Shown here: positions 32,900-44,156 of the stretch, in pieces
Position numbering within the stretch: position 1 is the stretch's first letter
How the letters are laid out: the number at the start of each line of letters is the position of its first letter
Assembly (NCBI GenBank): GCA_014898415.1
Contig: RCTD01000003.1
Span: 930,001 to 994,000 of the forward strand
DNA length: 64,000 nt
From: Stromatinia cepivora
Taxonomy: Eukaryota; Ascomycota; Leotiomycetes; Helotiales; Sclerotiniaceae
Reading direction: 5' to 3'
Translations under genes and position numbers: made by a program
The notes under the pieces: model-generated
What the model was told of the DNA's origin: nothing
Seen by the model: the letters and a program-made list of their open reading frames with translations, nothing else
Database searches by the model: none

Positions 32900-34749
32900 C
32901 TAAGGCGTACTAACATAACTCATCTGCCTCTGCAATTCCTCCTCCTGCACCGCTCTCTCCTCCCCCGTCTTCGCACGCTCTTCATCCTCCCCACCAAAAG
33001 CAAATCTACTCCCCTTTCTAATCCTCGCTCCCCACGTCCAGAACACAAATGGAATCGCACAGCACGTTAGAGCAATAAAGCCCAATACCGAACTCGCCCA
33101 CTGATATCCCAGTCTCGCATACATTTGTTCTGTAAAAAGCACGACCGCCGCGCCCCAGAACGATCTGAGAAAGGTTTTAGCTGCAAGTGCTGATGCTGCT
33201 TGATGTTGATATGAATCGACGAGATAATTATTCGCCGCGTTGTACAAGAAGATGAATCCGAAGCCGACTGGGAAACCACCGATAGCAGGACCGATCCAAT
33301 GGAGATGAGGATAGGATGTCCAAGCGAAGATGAAGAGACCGATGGGGATGAACCAGCAGGAACACATCATGGGGATGAGACGGACTTCTGCGGGAGGATT
33401 ACCGTTGTATTTGCGTACTTGGCTTATGTAATGGCGGTTTACGATTGGAGCGCAGAGAGCTGATGCGATGACGCCGAGAGCGAGCGGGATAAACATGAGA
33501 CCTGTTGTGCCGGCGGAGTAACCCTTTCCTTCTTGATAGATGATGGGGAAAGCGACGAAGAACATGTAGAGGAGACCGTAGAGAACGCTCATGTAAAGGG
33601 AAATGAGGAAGACGATGAGTTCACCGAAGAGGAGTTGCAAGGGACGGATGAGGAAGACTCTAAGGCGTTCGGCAAAAGGTCGCAGGTCGAGATCTTGTTC
33701 TGTGACGTGTTCTGGGCTGCCTGTTTCTTCACGCATTTTCTTAGCGCGACGAGCGAGAATTGTAGGGGCGTATGTTTCCGGGACGGTGAAGGTTATGAGG
33801 ATCCAGACGATGAAGGCCAAGATGATTTGGATGTAATACAACCAGCGCCAGCCTGCTGCATCGGAGAGGAAGCCACCAATTAGAGGACCGATAGCGGGAC
33901 CGATGAAAGGGGCTGCGGAGAATGCGGCCATTGGGACACCACGTTCTTCGTTACGCCAAAGATCGGCGAGGGTACCACCTACGAGGGTCATTGGAGCCGA
34001 AAACCAAATACCATCGAGAGCACGACAGATGATGAGGGTTTCGATGTTTTGGGCGAGGGCGCAGGGAATGATGAAGATTACAGCTAGAAATAAAGTAGCT
34101 CCATAGATCAAGCGGCGTCCGAGAACTTCAGAAAGGGGAGCGAACATCATTGGACCTGTTTTTTGTTAGCTTCTGTTTACCATCTCAAGATATATCCATG
34201 AGTGTTAATAAACATACCAACGCCAAAGCCCACTACAAAAACCGTAATAGTAAGAAGTGCCACCTCCTCCGAAACATTGAATTGCTTCTCTACTCCAATA
34301 AGATCGGCCGTAATAATCGACGAAGCAAGTGCAACCACGAAGCAAGTCATCGCAACAACCATGGTACAATACCATTTAAAAGCCTTTGACCAATTTTTCG
34401 GGTTCTCTGGATCGTTGGGGTAAAAAGTGACGAGTTTGTAATCTATTTTTCCATCTCCTTTTCCTGCTGGTATTTCTCCAGCGGGTTTCTCTTGAGTGTA
34501 TTCTGAGAAGTTGGCTCTGGGACTTAGGGTTCGATAAGGAAGATTGATGTCGAGTGCTGGATCTCGACTTTCTTTTTGTGAGAGACGTGTTGATGTGTTG
34601 TGGAGAGTGTTACTTCCACAGCGAGAATGTGTCGATTTGTTAGTAGGGATTTGGGTGACAGATGTTTGAGTATCTTTTGTGTGGTTGTTGAGGGTGGATT
34701 CATATAAGATATCCTTTGGATTCGAGTGATTACTCTCTGAGTCTGACAT
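32900..34749 (-). CDS. Major facilitator superfamily transporter, DHA1 (H+ antiporter) family
   Basis: Plasma- or vacuolar-membrane drug/polyamine-type proton antiporter by family; substrate unknown. Exons 34218-34749 and 32900-34155, with a 62-nt intron, give 595 residues with closing phase. A long polar cytoplasmic N-terminus (about 145 residues) ends in the family signature DPENPKNWSKAFKWY. Twelve membrane helices are expected. Visible motifs are LGRRLIYG after helix 2 (motif A), LADLW-x-x-EERG, the antiporter motif C region APFIGPAIGPLIGGF, and GWRWLYYIQIILA. The central loop (PETYAPTILARRAKKMREE) and the NPPAEVRL loop are typical of fungal Tpo1/Flr1-like DHA1 members. ATG 34749 was chosen over the in-frame 34875 because the upstream part is a hydrophobic leader-like run in the CT-rich 5' region. 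A Zn2Cys6 regulator lies 1.6 kb upstream on the same strand. Confidence 0.88.
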
Positions 34750-36325
34750 TTTGATGGAGGTAGATGTTGACCATGCAATGAAATGTGATATGATATAGAT
34801 GACTTGCGCAAGAATAAGAGATAGACCGAAGTATAAAATGCGAAGCAATATAGAGAGATATGGAACACAATGCAAGAAACAAAGCGAAATACGTCAAAAA
34901 GATACCCGAACCTTTTATACATTTCCATACAATATCCATTCCTTCCGTCTAATCTGAAGTCTTACTCAAGACCCGACAACCAAGTCTCCACTATCCAAAT
35001 CTCGACTCGTTTTTTTTTTCGCCCAGACCACTTATCACAGCTATAAATCCACTTCCAGTCCATCAACCTTGTCTTACATCCCCAATATAGATGTAAAACC
35101 GTCGCGAAAAACCCTTATCATCGAAATCAAAGCGGTATCAAAACTTTATTCTTACCGCTCTGACATCCGCTCACCCGCTCGTTGGCATTCAAATATATGC
35201 CCAATCCTACCTTCATATGATTGATGTGATTATTCTCGCGTCTTAACCCCTTCGCTTGGTGTGATTTCGGAGTTAATTGTGTGGATAGAGAATTAATCGG
35301 AGGGATTCGTAGCATCCTTTCATCTCATTACCATCTCATCTGAGATACCATTCCCTTGGTATGAAAATGAAATCCCCAAGATTTGGTATCGAATCACTTT
35401 CTCTCTTAACCATCCATGAATCGCACGCTCTCAACATCACACCACTCCCATCCCATCCCATCCATCATCCATCATCGCCCATGAATCCAGACCCTCTACA
35501 CGCCACCCTCCGAAAGGCCAACCCTAAACCAGCCGATTCTATACAAAATTTTTAATCCAGTGGATCATCTTACCATGCTTTCGGCAGCTTGGCATTCATA
35601 AACTCGGCTTATCTTCATGCAAAATTTTCTCTCGTTGTTGTCGTTGACTTGTTATATGAAGTCGCAAAAATGCTGTTCATGGCCCGAGGTTATAGTGATG
35701 GCTCGAGTGTGAAATTTGCCGATGTCGGTTACAGGGATGGACGGTTTTGGAAAGGGGTGGATTGTTCGTAGGGCTGAATTAGGTGTTAGGTGGGTGTGGT
35801 TGTGATTTGCATTAAGGCAATAAGGTTTAGGAAGAAAACTAATCTAAACTTAATCAAGAGTAAAATAAGTATATAAATAACGAAAAGCGTGGTTTATAGA
35901 AAGCTTCGCTGATCTTTATTATAGTGGAATCGAATCGTGAATTGAATTTGGAGTAGAGTATCTGCTAGCTATCTGTTTTGGACCCTGTCACCTAAAAGTC
36001 GATAGGTATATTAAACGTTATCTGGATTCCAACTCATCTCATCCTTCCGAAGCTTGTGTCCCCTATTTATTCGCAAAGCTAGTTAAAGCCATTTTCAAGA
36101 ATGTTGAGCGTTTTCGCCTCAATCAAATCCCTTCTAATGAATTTAAGCTCTCGTCTGACGGCCCACCCACGAAATACGTAAAGTAGTAAAACTATCTTCG
36201 GCCCCGCCTTTTCAACACCATTTACATGACCTTCCATGCCTCCCTTTGATACATGCCAATGACAAACCGCCTCACAAGATTGAATCCCTCAGATTAATGA
36301 TGCTACAGTCAAACTCCTTATCCTC
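34750..36325. other. Intergenic between MFS gene and Zn2Cys6 gene
   Basis: About 1.6 kb: the promoter of the MFS gene and the 3' flank of the Zn2Cys6 gene. Small open frames (35127-35315 minus, 35361-35555 and 35589-35771 plus) lack domains. No operator could be assigned. Confidence 0.4.
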
Positions 36326-38185
36326 TCAAAGCATGGCGGTGGCATCCAAAACGGGAATATCCATACTCAAAAATGAATCCCAATCAAATCCCGAAAAATC
36401 CATCGAACCAATATTCGGCATTCCCTGCACCATATTATTCACATTCACATTTCCCATCCCCATCGGTGATGGAACTATTTGTTTACCAATCATACCCGGA
36501 ATTGGCAACTGGCCAGTAGGAATCGGTTCGATTCTCGTTTTCAAACCAAGACCCAAGATATTAATCTCCTCTTGTTTTCTCTTTCGAGATAATTCCACTA
36601 ATGTTCTAGCTGTTGCTGCTGACTCTGTAAGTGAGCGAGTTGTGAAACAGCGAGATACTGCATCTAAAGTTTCGAGTGCTTCGCCGATATGTGATAGTGA
36701 GTCCGGTGTATCCATGGTGAGAAGGACGCAGACAAATTGAAAGGGAATATTGGCGATATGCCACCACGGTTGACGACGCTCTACCATTCTCATTACCGCT
36801 CTTAAACCTTTTGTGCAGACGGATATTACCTGATCAACAGTTTCAGGTGATATACTTGAGGCTAGAAGACGTAGACGACGATATAATCCTAAGCATAGAT
36901 TTGTCTGTGAGAGTATAGCTCCGTCTGATCGAGCATGGAAAGCATATATCGCTGCTATTCCTGCTTCAAACTCCATCGCTGTATGAGTGACATCCTGATC
37001 CAGACGTTCCGATATTTGAAATAGCGTAAGATAATCGAGTGTGACATCTACTTCACCTTCGGGTGAGGGAAAAGGTGGTGTAGGTATTTTCACAGTAACT
37101 TTCGACCGACCATAATCATTTGCAACCCATGAATTCATCAAACGAGCAATCCAGAATAATCTGTGCATATTCAAGACCCCACAACCAATTCCACGTTCGA
37201 GCTCTCCGTCGCTACTACAGTGATCCGAATCATCTTCCATTCCAACACTTTCAATAATGTGCATTGTCGTACAGCTGGAAATCCATGCAGCATGTGGGCA
37301 AGCTGTACATCTCAGAAAGAGTGTCCTCAATACCCATGCGACCACATGATGTCGAGAAGGATAATTCAAAACACTCGTTGTTTCTAAAGCCATCTTTGCC
37401 AACTCTACCAGCGATGCCTCCGCCGGACTTGGACTGCCACCCGAGAACAAAGATCCCAATGCTGCAACACCACACAATATGGGATCATGTGGATCTGAGC
37501 TATTGAAGTTTATTCCCCATCTCTCCACGATTTTCTGATCAAATAAATCTCTTTTGAAGACACCAAAGATTTGATGTGTGGTATCGAAATAATGATCCGC
37601 AAGTCTTTGCATCTCAGCTTGATCAATAACCCTCGTGATGGCTGGTTGCGCATATGATTGTTCATCCTTAAGTCCCAAATTCCAAGCCAAGTGAGGTTTA
37701 CTCAACTTCCCGGCATCCAACTTCAAAGCCAAAGAAGTCGCAAATGCCTTTCCCCAAAGATTTGTATCTTTGGCACCACCAGGTTGTGGTAAAGGAGCAC
37801 TTTCACTATTTGCTCTTTCCCTTTCATCTCGATGATGAATACTCGTATCAGGTGAACTGTGACTTTGAGAGACATCGGTGTCGTGGTCCTTCAGAGTATG
37901 TCTTCTTCGTTTCCTGGGGCCAAGCTCATAATGACATTCATAACCATATCGAATACATGTAGCGCAAGGCTCGGAACCATCACAACGCTTCTTTCTTGAT
38001 TTACAAGGTTGGCATGCACGTTTGACCCGTTGCCGGCCAGGTCGGATGTCAGGTCGGATGTCAGGGCCTTCTTGGTTGGATAGGTTGGGGTCGATTTGCT
38101 GATCTCCTCCTCTATCCATTACAAAAGGTTGCGACTGAACCTGTTGGTTCGATTCAGTTGGTTGTTTAAATAATGGATTATCCAT
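36326..38185 (-). CDS. Zn2Cys6 transcription factor with fungal-specific middle homology region
   Basis: Nuclear regulator. The single exon gives 619 residues. The binuclear zinc cluster lies at about residues 57-83: C-QP-C-KSRKKR-C-DGSEP-C-AT-C-IRYGYE-C, followed by the basic linker RKRRR. A short in-frame duplication (DIRPDIRP) precedes it. The middle part has the fungal transcription-factor domain layout: dimer-like HYFDTTHQIFGVFKRDLFDQK, FLRCTACPHAAWISSCTTMHI, LNMHRLFWIARLMNSW. The C-terminus is Met/Gly/Asn-rich and may activate transcription. It has no similarity I can pin to a named regulator. Because it sits upstream of an MFS transporter on the same strand, a regulator-transporter pair is possible but unproven. 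Confidence 0.85.
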   Translation of the reverse strand: MDNPLFKQPTESNQQVQSQPFVMDRGGDQQIDPNLSNQEGPDIRPDIRPGRQRVKRACQPCKSRKKRCDGSEPCATCIRYGYECHYELGPRKRRRHTLKDHDTDVSQSHSSPDTSIHHRDERERANSESAPLPQPGGAKDTNLWGKAFATSLALKLDAGKLSKPHLAWNLGLKDEQSYAQPAITRVIDQAEMQRLADHYFDTTHQIFGVFKRDLFDQKIVERWGINFNSSDPHDPILCGVAALGSLFSGGSPSPAEASLVELAKMALETTSVLNYPSRHHVVAWVLRTLFLRCTACPHAAWISSCTTMHIIESVGMEDDSDHCSSDGELERGIGCGVLNMHRLFWIARLMNSWVANDYGRSKVTVKIPTPPFPSPEGEVDVTLDYLTLFQISERLDQDVTHTAMEFEAGIAAIYAFHARSDGAILSQTNLCLGLYRRLRLLASSISPETVDQVISVCTKGLRAVMRMVERRQPWWHIANIPFQFVCVLLTMDTPDSLSHIGEALETLDAVSRCFTTRSLTESAATARTLVELSRKRKQEEINILGLGLKTRIEPIPTGQLPIPGMIGKQIVPSPMGMGNVNVNNMVQGMPNIGSMDFSGFDWDSFLSMDIPVLDATAML

Positions 38186-41100
38186 CTTCTTTTCTTAACA
38201 TCAATGTGTGGTGGAGAGTTTAATCAATGATTTTGTCAAAATGTTCCAATGAAGTTTTGCGCCTCCGGAAAAGAATATAATTCAGCCGAAGGCTCATGTA
38301 ATACTTTTGTTGTTAGCCCCTGTTAAGTGAATAATACAAATCGCTCACCAAATTTTTAAATGCTTGTAAAGAAAGCCTTCAGGAGTAGAATTGTGAACTT
38401 GATGATTGATGATTGATGACTGATGATGTATTGCATCAATTAATGAATTTGATATCCTCGGTCATTCGCCCCTAAAGTAGAAAATCTAGATCTTCATTGT
38501 AGGATCAGGAGTTCAAAGATCTTCAGCAGCCAATGCACATGGACAATCAGACCCGTCGGATATGGCGGAACATTACTCCACTTTATCTCTTTTTAGCACC
38601 AAACCTTGATAAGAGGAGAGAAGATTTGAGAAACTAGTGAAGCCTTTAATCAACGTCGTCTTCTTGTTCAGAATGTCATCTATACGTACCGATCAATACT
38701 TTTGTCTCGAGCTTGCCTGGTTGCCAGTGGAGTGAACAGTATCTCAACGGTACCTTCATCACATTTCCATCACCCGATATTTCGCCAACCACATTCATCC
38801 AAATCAAGCAGCGACATCATATGCAGACACCAATTAATGAACAACACCGGATGCTGCTGGAGGTAGCTATATCATACCATCTCCTCTCCAGGCACACACA
38901 TTTGGAATTTAGAGGTGAGCTATAATAAAAGTTAAGTTTGTCAATTTCCTTCATCAAGCCATTAACCATTAGATTCAATTCTGTTCAACCTCTACGACAA
39001 CTACCACTACATCCACGACTGCCAAATTTCCCCCTTCATGCTAAGGAAACTCTCCATTTTATTTTCGCGGCCCTAATACGTATACTTTTCGATGTTCCAA
39101 TGGCAACAATCTCAACAACAGCTCATTGCCGCTTCGCTCTCTTCGGTCTTCCTCTCACCTACCCGCCGGTTCCCTTCCTATCCCCGTCTCCGTCTGCCTC
39201 TGCGCTATTTGCCAGCCTACGACTGGTTTGGGCTGTACTTCTTATTACCGCTGCCTCTAAATACCTCAAACCCTTCTAATGCTCAAGAAATTCCGCTTGG
39301 TGCTGGACGATATGCGGTCAAGAGATTTGGATTGATGGGGTATAAAAGCTGGAAGGGCGACGAGCGGGATGGAAATTGAGAGGAACGACATAAAGGGACG
39401 CCGAGCTGGCTTTGTGGGAGATGCGGGGGGCATTGTTTGGTATGCGATGAGGGAGAGGAGTATGGGGAATGGGGAATGGGGAGACGGGGATGGGGTAGGA
39501 GAAGCGTAAGGGGAAGAGAAATCTAAAGCATATAAATGGACGGTTGCGACTGCGTTATTGAATACGATGGAGGGAATTGTGGAATAGACGGACTTGGATA
39601 TACAAACTCACACCAATCTCGACACGAAATCAGAAGAATGGGGAATAAGGAGCTGGATCCACTCAGTTTCGCCTGCTGCGCAAGAGCAAGATCAACTGCC
39701 ACACCCCATACCTCACAACTCAAACAAGATATCCTCCCCGCAACACACGCCTGCAACCCCATTCACTTCCACATTCATCGCCAAATATCTTCTCAAATAT
39801 CTCCTCACCTACCCCCTGCCTCCCATATCCAAATAGTTCCCCACCAGCCAAAATACTTTGCAACCCAATGGATGAAAAATGGTCGATACTCCCCTCTTCA
39901 TCTCCGCCCTCCCCCTCTACCCCTTCTCAAATCAAGCCCAAAACCAGAACGATAAAGAAGAAGAGCCTTCCTCAGGTCTACACCTATCCGTCCCACCTTT
40001 CTACCAACTATATACCTCCATACACTCCAGCAGCTCATTCATTCCTCTTTCTGATATTTTCCTACCGGATGGGAGATTATTTGTCACTTGTATTATCAGG
40101 TACAAAATCGAATATTGAAAGGTTGGAGATGGATGAAAATAGTACGGATATACGTTAAGCTTTTTATGGGAGGTGTGGTGTGAGTGTATTTTGGTTTGGT
40201 AGTGCGGGGATTTCGAGATCTCAAGATTTCGGCGTGGAGGGGGGAGGGGGAGGGAGGGTGAAGAAGGGAAGAGTGATGAGGAGAGAGGGAGAGGAGGGGG
40301 AAGGAAGAGGGAGGCGGAGAAGAAAATATAGATATCAACACTAAACTTTACGCCCAAAGAACTAAACGAGACAAACTGGATATATATCACAACATCACGA
40401 GCGAATATGTTTAAGGGAGATAATTGTTCCTAGGCGAGAAGAATTAGTTAGAGGGATAGAAAGGTTGTAGAGTATCATGTGAGATGGGATGGATAGGGGG
40501 GTTGAAGTTGAGATGCAGAAGCTAGAATATCACATGTGTATTATCACCTAGATGCGGGCACAATTACAAGCACATACACACACATACATATAAGAATACC
40601 ATGAAGTGAAAGTATGATTTCTCAGACCAGTCATATTACATGCTATGCTATGCTACGGTATCTAAGCAGGAATCGCATCTCCATCTCCATCTTGCATTTC
40701 GCATCTCATATCGCATCTCGTAATGCATGATTTAATGTGATGCATTTAACTCGAAGAAAATCAAGCGAGCAAGAAAGCAAGCAAGAAAGCAAGCAATCAA
40801 GTAAAAATGAGCACACGTGTACTCCGTAAACAGAATTGCAACCTATCATAAACAGCGCTTTGCTCACTATAAAGAACGAACGCACCTTTGGTCTAGACAC
40901 TTCCTTTGGTGGACTGAAGTCCTGATTTACGCACTTTGATTTTCTCATGCCTTATTTATCTCAACCACGCAAAAGGTCCCGTAAGAGTGTTTGGGCCTTT
41001 GCTCCAGGATTTTGTGTCATGGCTCCTCTGTATTATGTAGTCCACTTCGAGTTTCGATGAATCACTCGGTTCTCATAGACCACCCTCCACATTACCATAT

Positions 41101-41186
41101 GATTTTCAAGTTCTTTTGGTTCATTTTTGTTTTCTTTGTTCATTCCGGGAAATTGACATCCGCACACCTTCCACCGCAATGATTCT
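38186..41186. other. Three-kilobase intergenic region, no supported gene
   Basis: Open frames at 38938-39379, 39536-40158 and 40001-40390 overlap in several frames and come from CT- or GA-biased sequence, so they are not called. Notable content is a run of G4 tracts at 39464-39495 and a GA-rich strand at about 40235-40325. The right end (to 41186) is the 3' flank of the Sds23 gene. Confidence 0.45.
39464..39495 (+). other. G-quadruplex candidate
   Basis: Five tracts of four G separated by AAT, AAT, AGAC and AT, fitting the G4+N1-7 pattern with very short loops. It lies on the plus strand within the long intergenic region, far from any called start. Confidence 0.7.
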
Positions 41187-42738
41187 TCATCTCCTAAGAT
41201 CAACACTCGATCCACGCTCGCCTCGTATCGTGTCAAGATAATCTCCTCTTGAGGAGTCCATACTTGGTCTTACAGAGGCACTTGAGCTCCTTCTTCTTCT
41301 CGCTCGAGATTCATTTGGATCCATGGGATTAAGACCTGTTGTGCGAGCGAAGAGGTTCAGAACATCGGATAATGTGATGACGCCTGTCAAACGACCTGAA
41401 ATACGTGCACCGGGTAAAGCTGCGGCGGATACGGCAGGAAATGAAGGAGAAGGTGGTACGGAACCACCGCTACTTGGTTGTTGAACGACGGAAGCGTATC
41501 CAAGGGAAGGTGTTGCAGGTGCTGATGGGGATGGAGATGCGGATTCGACGACCCACATACGATGGGATCTGGTGGCGACGAGTTTTGCTACTGTATGAGC
41601 GAGGGTTGAATATGGATTGACGTGGAAAACTGGGAAGGAATCTTTTCCATCGCCAATTCCTCGTTCGCTCAGTATTACAGAGATGAAGTGTATGCAGGAG
41701 GATTGGAGGAGAGGTAGACTACTTGTGTGTGTAAGAAGTTTAGTATCAGCTGTTGAAATATTGCCAACAACATTTGCAGCGTTGTCAACTACTGCAATAC
41801 TTGTTAACCCTTCGTTACTCATGAGCTGGAGAGCTTCCGTGAGAGGTTTGTCGCCACTATCCCCTTGTTAGCAGAAGTCGTGTGGTGAGGATTTCGACAA
41901 CTCACTTGATTGCAATAGCTTGCTGTGTTCCAATATTCAAATCTCGCAGAATAGTTGGATACAACTGATCAATAGCTGGAAAACTGCTGCCATTATCCCA
42001 CAAGAATTTGACCAGTTTCAACTGACTTAAAATCCCCACGACTACTGTAGTTCCCGGTTTGCAAACAAGAATGCGATGAACACCACTGCCAAATATTTCC
42101 ACGGCCTTAGAAAGGTCTTCTGACTGGGAAAGTGTTGTAAGAGGTTCCTTTTTTGCAAGCGTTATTACATCTCGAAGTGGGATAGGTGTGTGCTCCCGAG
42201 CTTTGCTTGCTAATTGAGAAAATGTTCCTTTTTGTTCTTCATCGGGGTTTGCTAGTCCGAGAACAACCAGTAGGTATGCATTGAGGTCATTGTAATCGAA
42301 GCTATCGCAAGCAGTTACATCATCTAAAGCTTCGCGGATAAGAATAACATTCGGTGGACCGGATTCTATGAGCGCCTAAGAAAAAAGATTAGAGCTCGAG
42401 TTATAAAATGTGAAGACATACGTGCAAACCTTTGTCGCATGTTCGACATTTGTGTCGAGTTCACACCAATGAATATCAGTTTCCTGTACAAGTTCTCCCA
42501 CATGTATTTGTCTCCAATCTCTTCCTGCAAATCTTGGATCTCCACTTTTGGGGATTGGAGGATGGTTGAGTAGCTCTTGGACTGCAGCTTGTGTAAAAGA
42601 TGGATGCCTTTGAGCTCTTGGTGAGTGTCGTAGATTTTCCGCAAAGCTAGAACGATGACTGATATTCGCAGTATTGTTATTACTAGGAGAAGAAGTACTT
42701 TGCCTCGAGGGAGGATCGAAAACTGTACGATCCGCCAT
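41187..42738 (-). CDS. sds23: Sds23-type CBS-domain protein (PP2A-pathway regulator)
   Basis: Fungal Sds23/Moc1 family; in S. pombe it acts in PP2A/APC-linked control of mitosis and nutrient response. Exons 42430-42738, 41906-42375 and 41187-41856, with introns of 54 and 49 nt, give 482 residues with closing phases. The N-terminus is Ser/Asn-rich. CBS motifs follow: [24 protein letters not shown], then after the first intron [71 protein letters not shown]; and [20 protein letters not shown]. The first donor is GTTTGC; the stronger-looking GTATGT nine bases on would give a stop, which decided the choice. The C-terminal tail is Arg/Ser-rich and probably phosphorylated. It was chosen as Sds23 rather than Snf4 because of the low-complexity insert ([11 protein letters not shown]) and the tail. 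Confidence 0.85.
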
Positions 42739-44156
42739 GGCAGAGACGGAGGATATGTTCGAATTTTATCGCTATGAAACGATCCTTGTATTCGTTATGA
42801 TTACAATTTCATGGGTTTGATGGTGTTGTTGTAGGATAGATGGAATTTGATGATCATGGAGAGCATGGATTGAGGGGTAATAGTGGCACGCTAAAATTAG
42901 ATTTGGGTAAATTTGTTAATCCATGACTTTCAATGAATATAAATTTTTATTTTGTGATAATTCATGGGATATTGTTTAGGTACACTTTGACTGCAGGTGT
43001 ATATAGGTAAATGCCTAGGTATGACTAAGGGATGGAGTATTGTAGAGAAGTTGTAAGGGAGAGAAATAATGAGACATTTGTGAATGACGATGTTATGTCA
43101 TTCCTGTGCTCTTTATTATTTATGGCGCATAGAATCTGCTACCAACCAATATTAACACGCTAGTCGGACGGGAAGAAGACCATTCATTCATTTATTTATT
43201 CATAGATGGATATGAGAAGCAGCGTTGCGCGCGTTTATTTTGAAATCAGGCTGAGTAGGTATATGATATAAAATTAAGGTCATGTTTCTGGCCTCTATTG
43301 ACCTCTTGTTATTATTAAGGATATATATAACAGACCGACAGCAACATGTAAGCATGCTGTTGAAGGGATTCTGAAGGAGGGGTAAATTAGGGGATACGCA
43401 TATGTCATTCGAATTCCAAACAAGTACTATATATTGAGGTTAGTACAAAACCCGATCACTATGTATGTACTAGACAAAGAGCTCATCAGATCCTCATTGA
43501 CAAGGGGAATCGTTCCAAAGGAGGGGCAAATTGGGAGACACGCATATATAGGTTCATTCCAAGCAAAGTAACCGATGTATTGTCATTAGTAAAGAAATGA
43601 ATCCATAATAGAAATAATATCAAAAGAATTCCAAAGGGGTAACCTAGTATGTGGTATATAATATAACAGACCCAACCCATCAATTTATTTTATGTATCTC
43701 GGTGATTGAGTGAAGGGGTAGAGGGAGTTCATATCTAGTGCGGAGATAGTATTGTTAGTCGATATTTAACAAATGTTTAGTTTAATACAAGCCTACATAA
43801 ACCTTTTAAATGAGAACCCAAATTTTAGCGCGACACAGATATTCACTTGACATTTATTTGATTCTCCAAAAAAAAAATTAAGAGGTAAATCTAAAAATCT
43901 AAAACCCCCCACTACACACAACTTCATCCAGCTTCGACATTCTTAAATAAAGAAAACTTCCTTTCCTTCTCTCCAAATCGGTACTTTTTCGAATTTACGA
44001 TTTATTACAATAATATCATCTACCTTCGAGCTTGTAAGAATTAAGGCGCATCGAATGCGCCTCGCGCCCAGCTACATTACAACTTCCTAATATCCAACGT
44101 TCCGATTCCTCGTATTCATCGAAACCCTTCGAGTCTTCCACCCACATTTCACCACC
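42739..44156. other. Divergent promoter region of sds23 and the importin gene
   Basis: About 1.4 kb between outward-facing genes. A GGGGTA/GGGGCAAATTxGG-type sequence occurs twice (near 43380 and 43520), together with partly repeated ATACGCATAT/ACACGCATAT. No gene was seen; the 65-codon frame at 43486-43683 (minus) is not supported. Confidence 0.45.

Noticed and set aside
33533..33883. Acidic plus-strand frame inside the MFS gene
   Set aside because: Shadow of the transporter on the opposite strand.
38938..40390. Several overlapping open frames in both directions
   Set aside because: CT/GA-biased sequence that is open in many frames at once; no domains.
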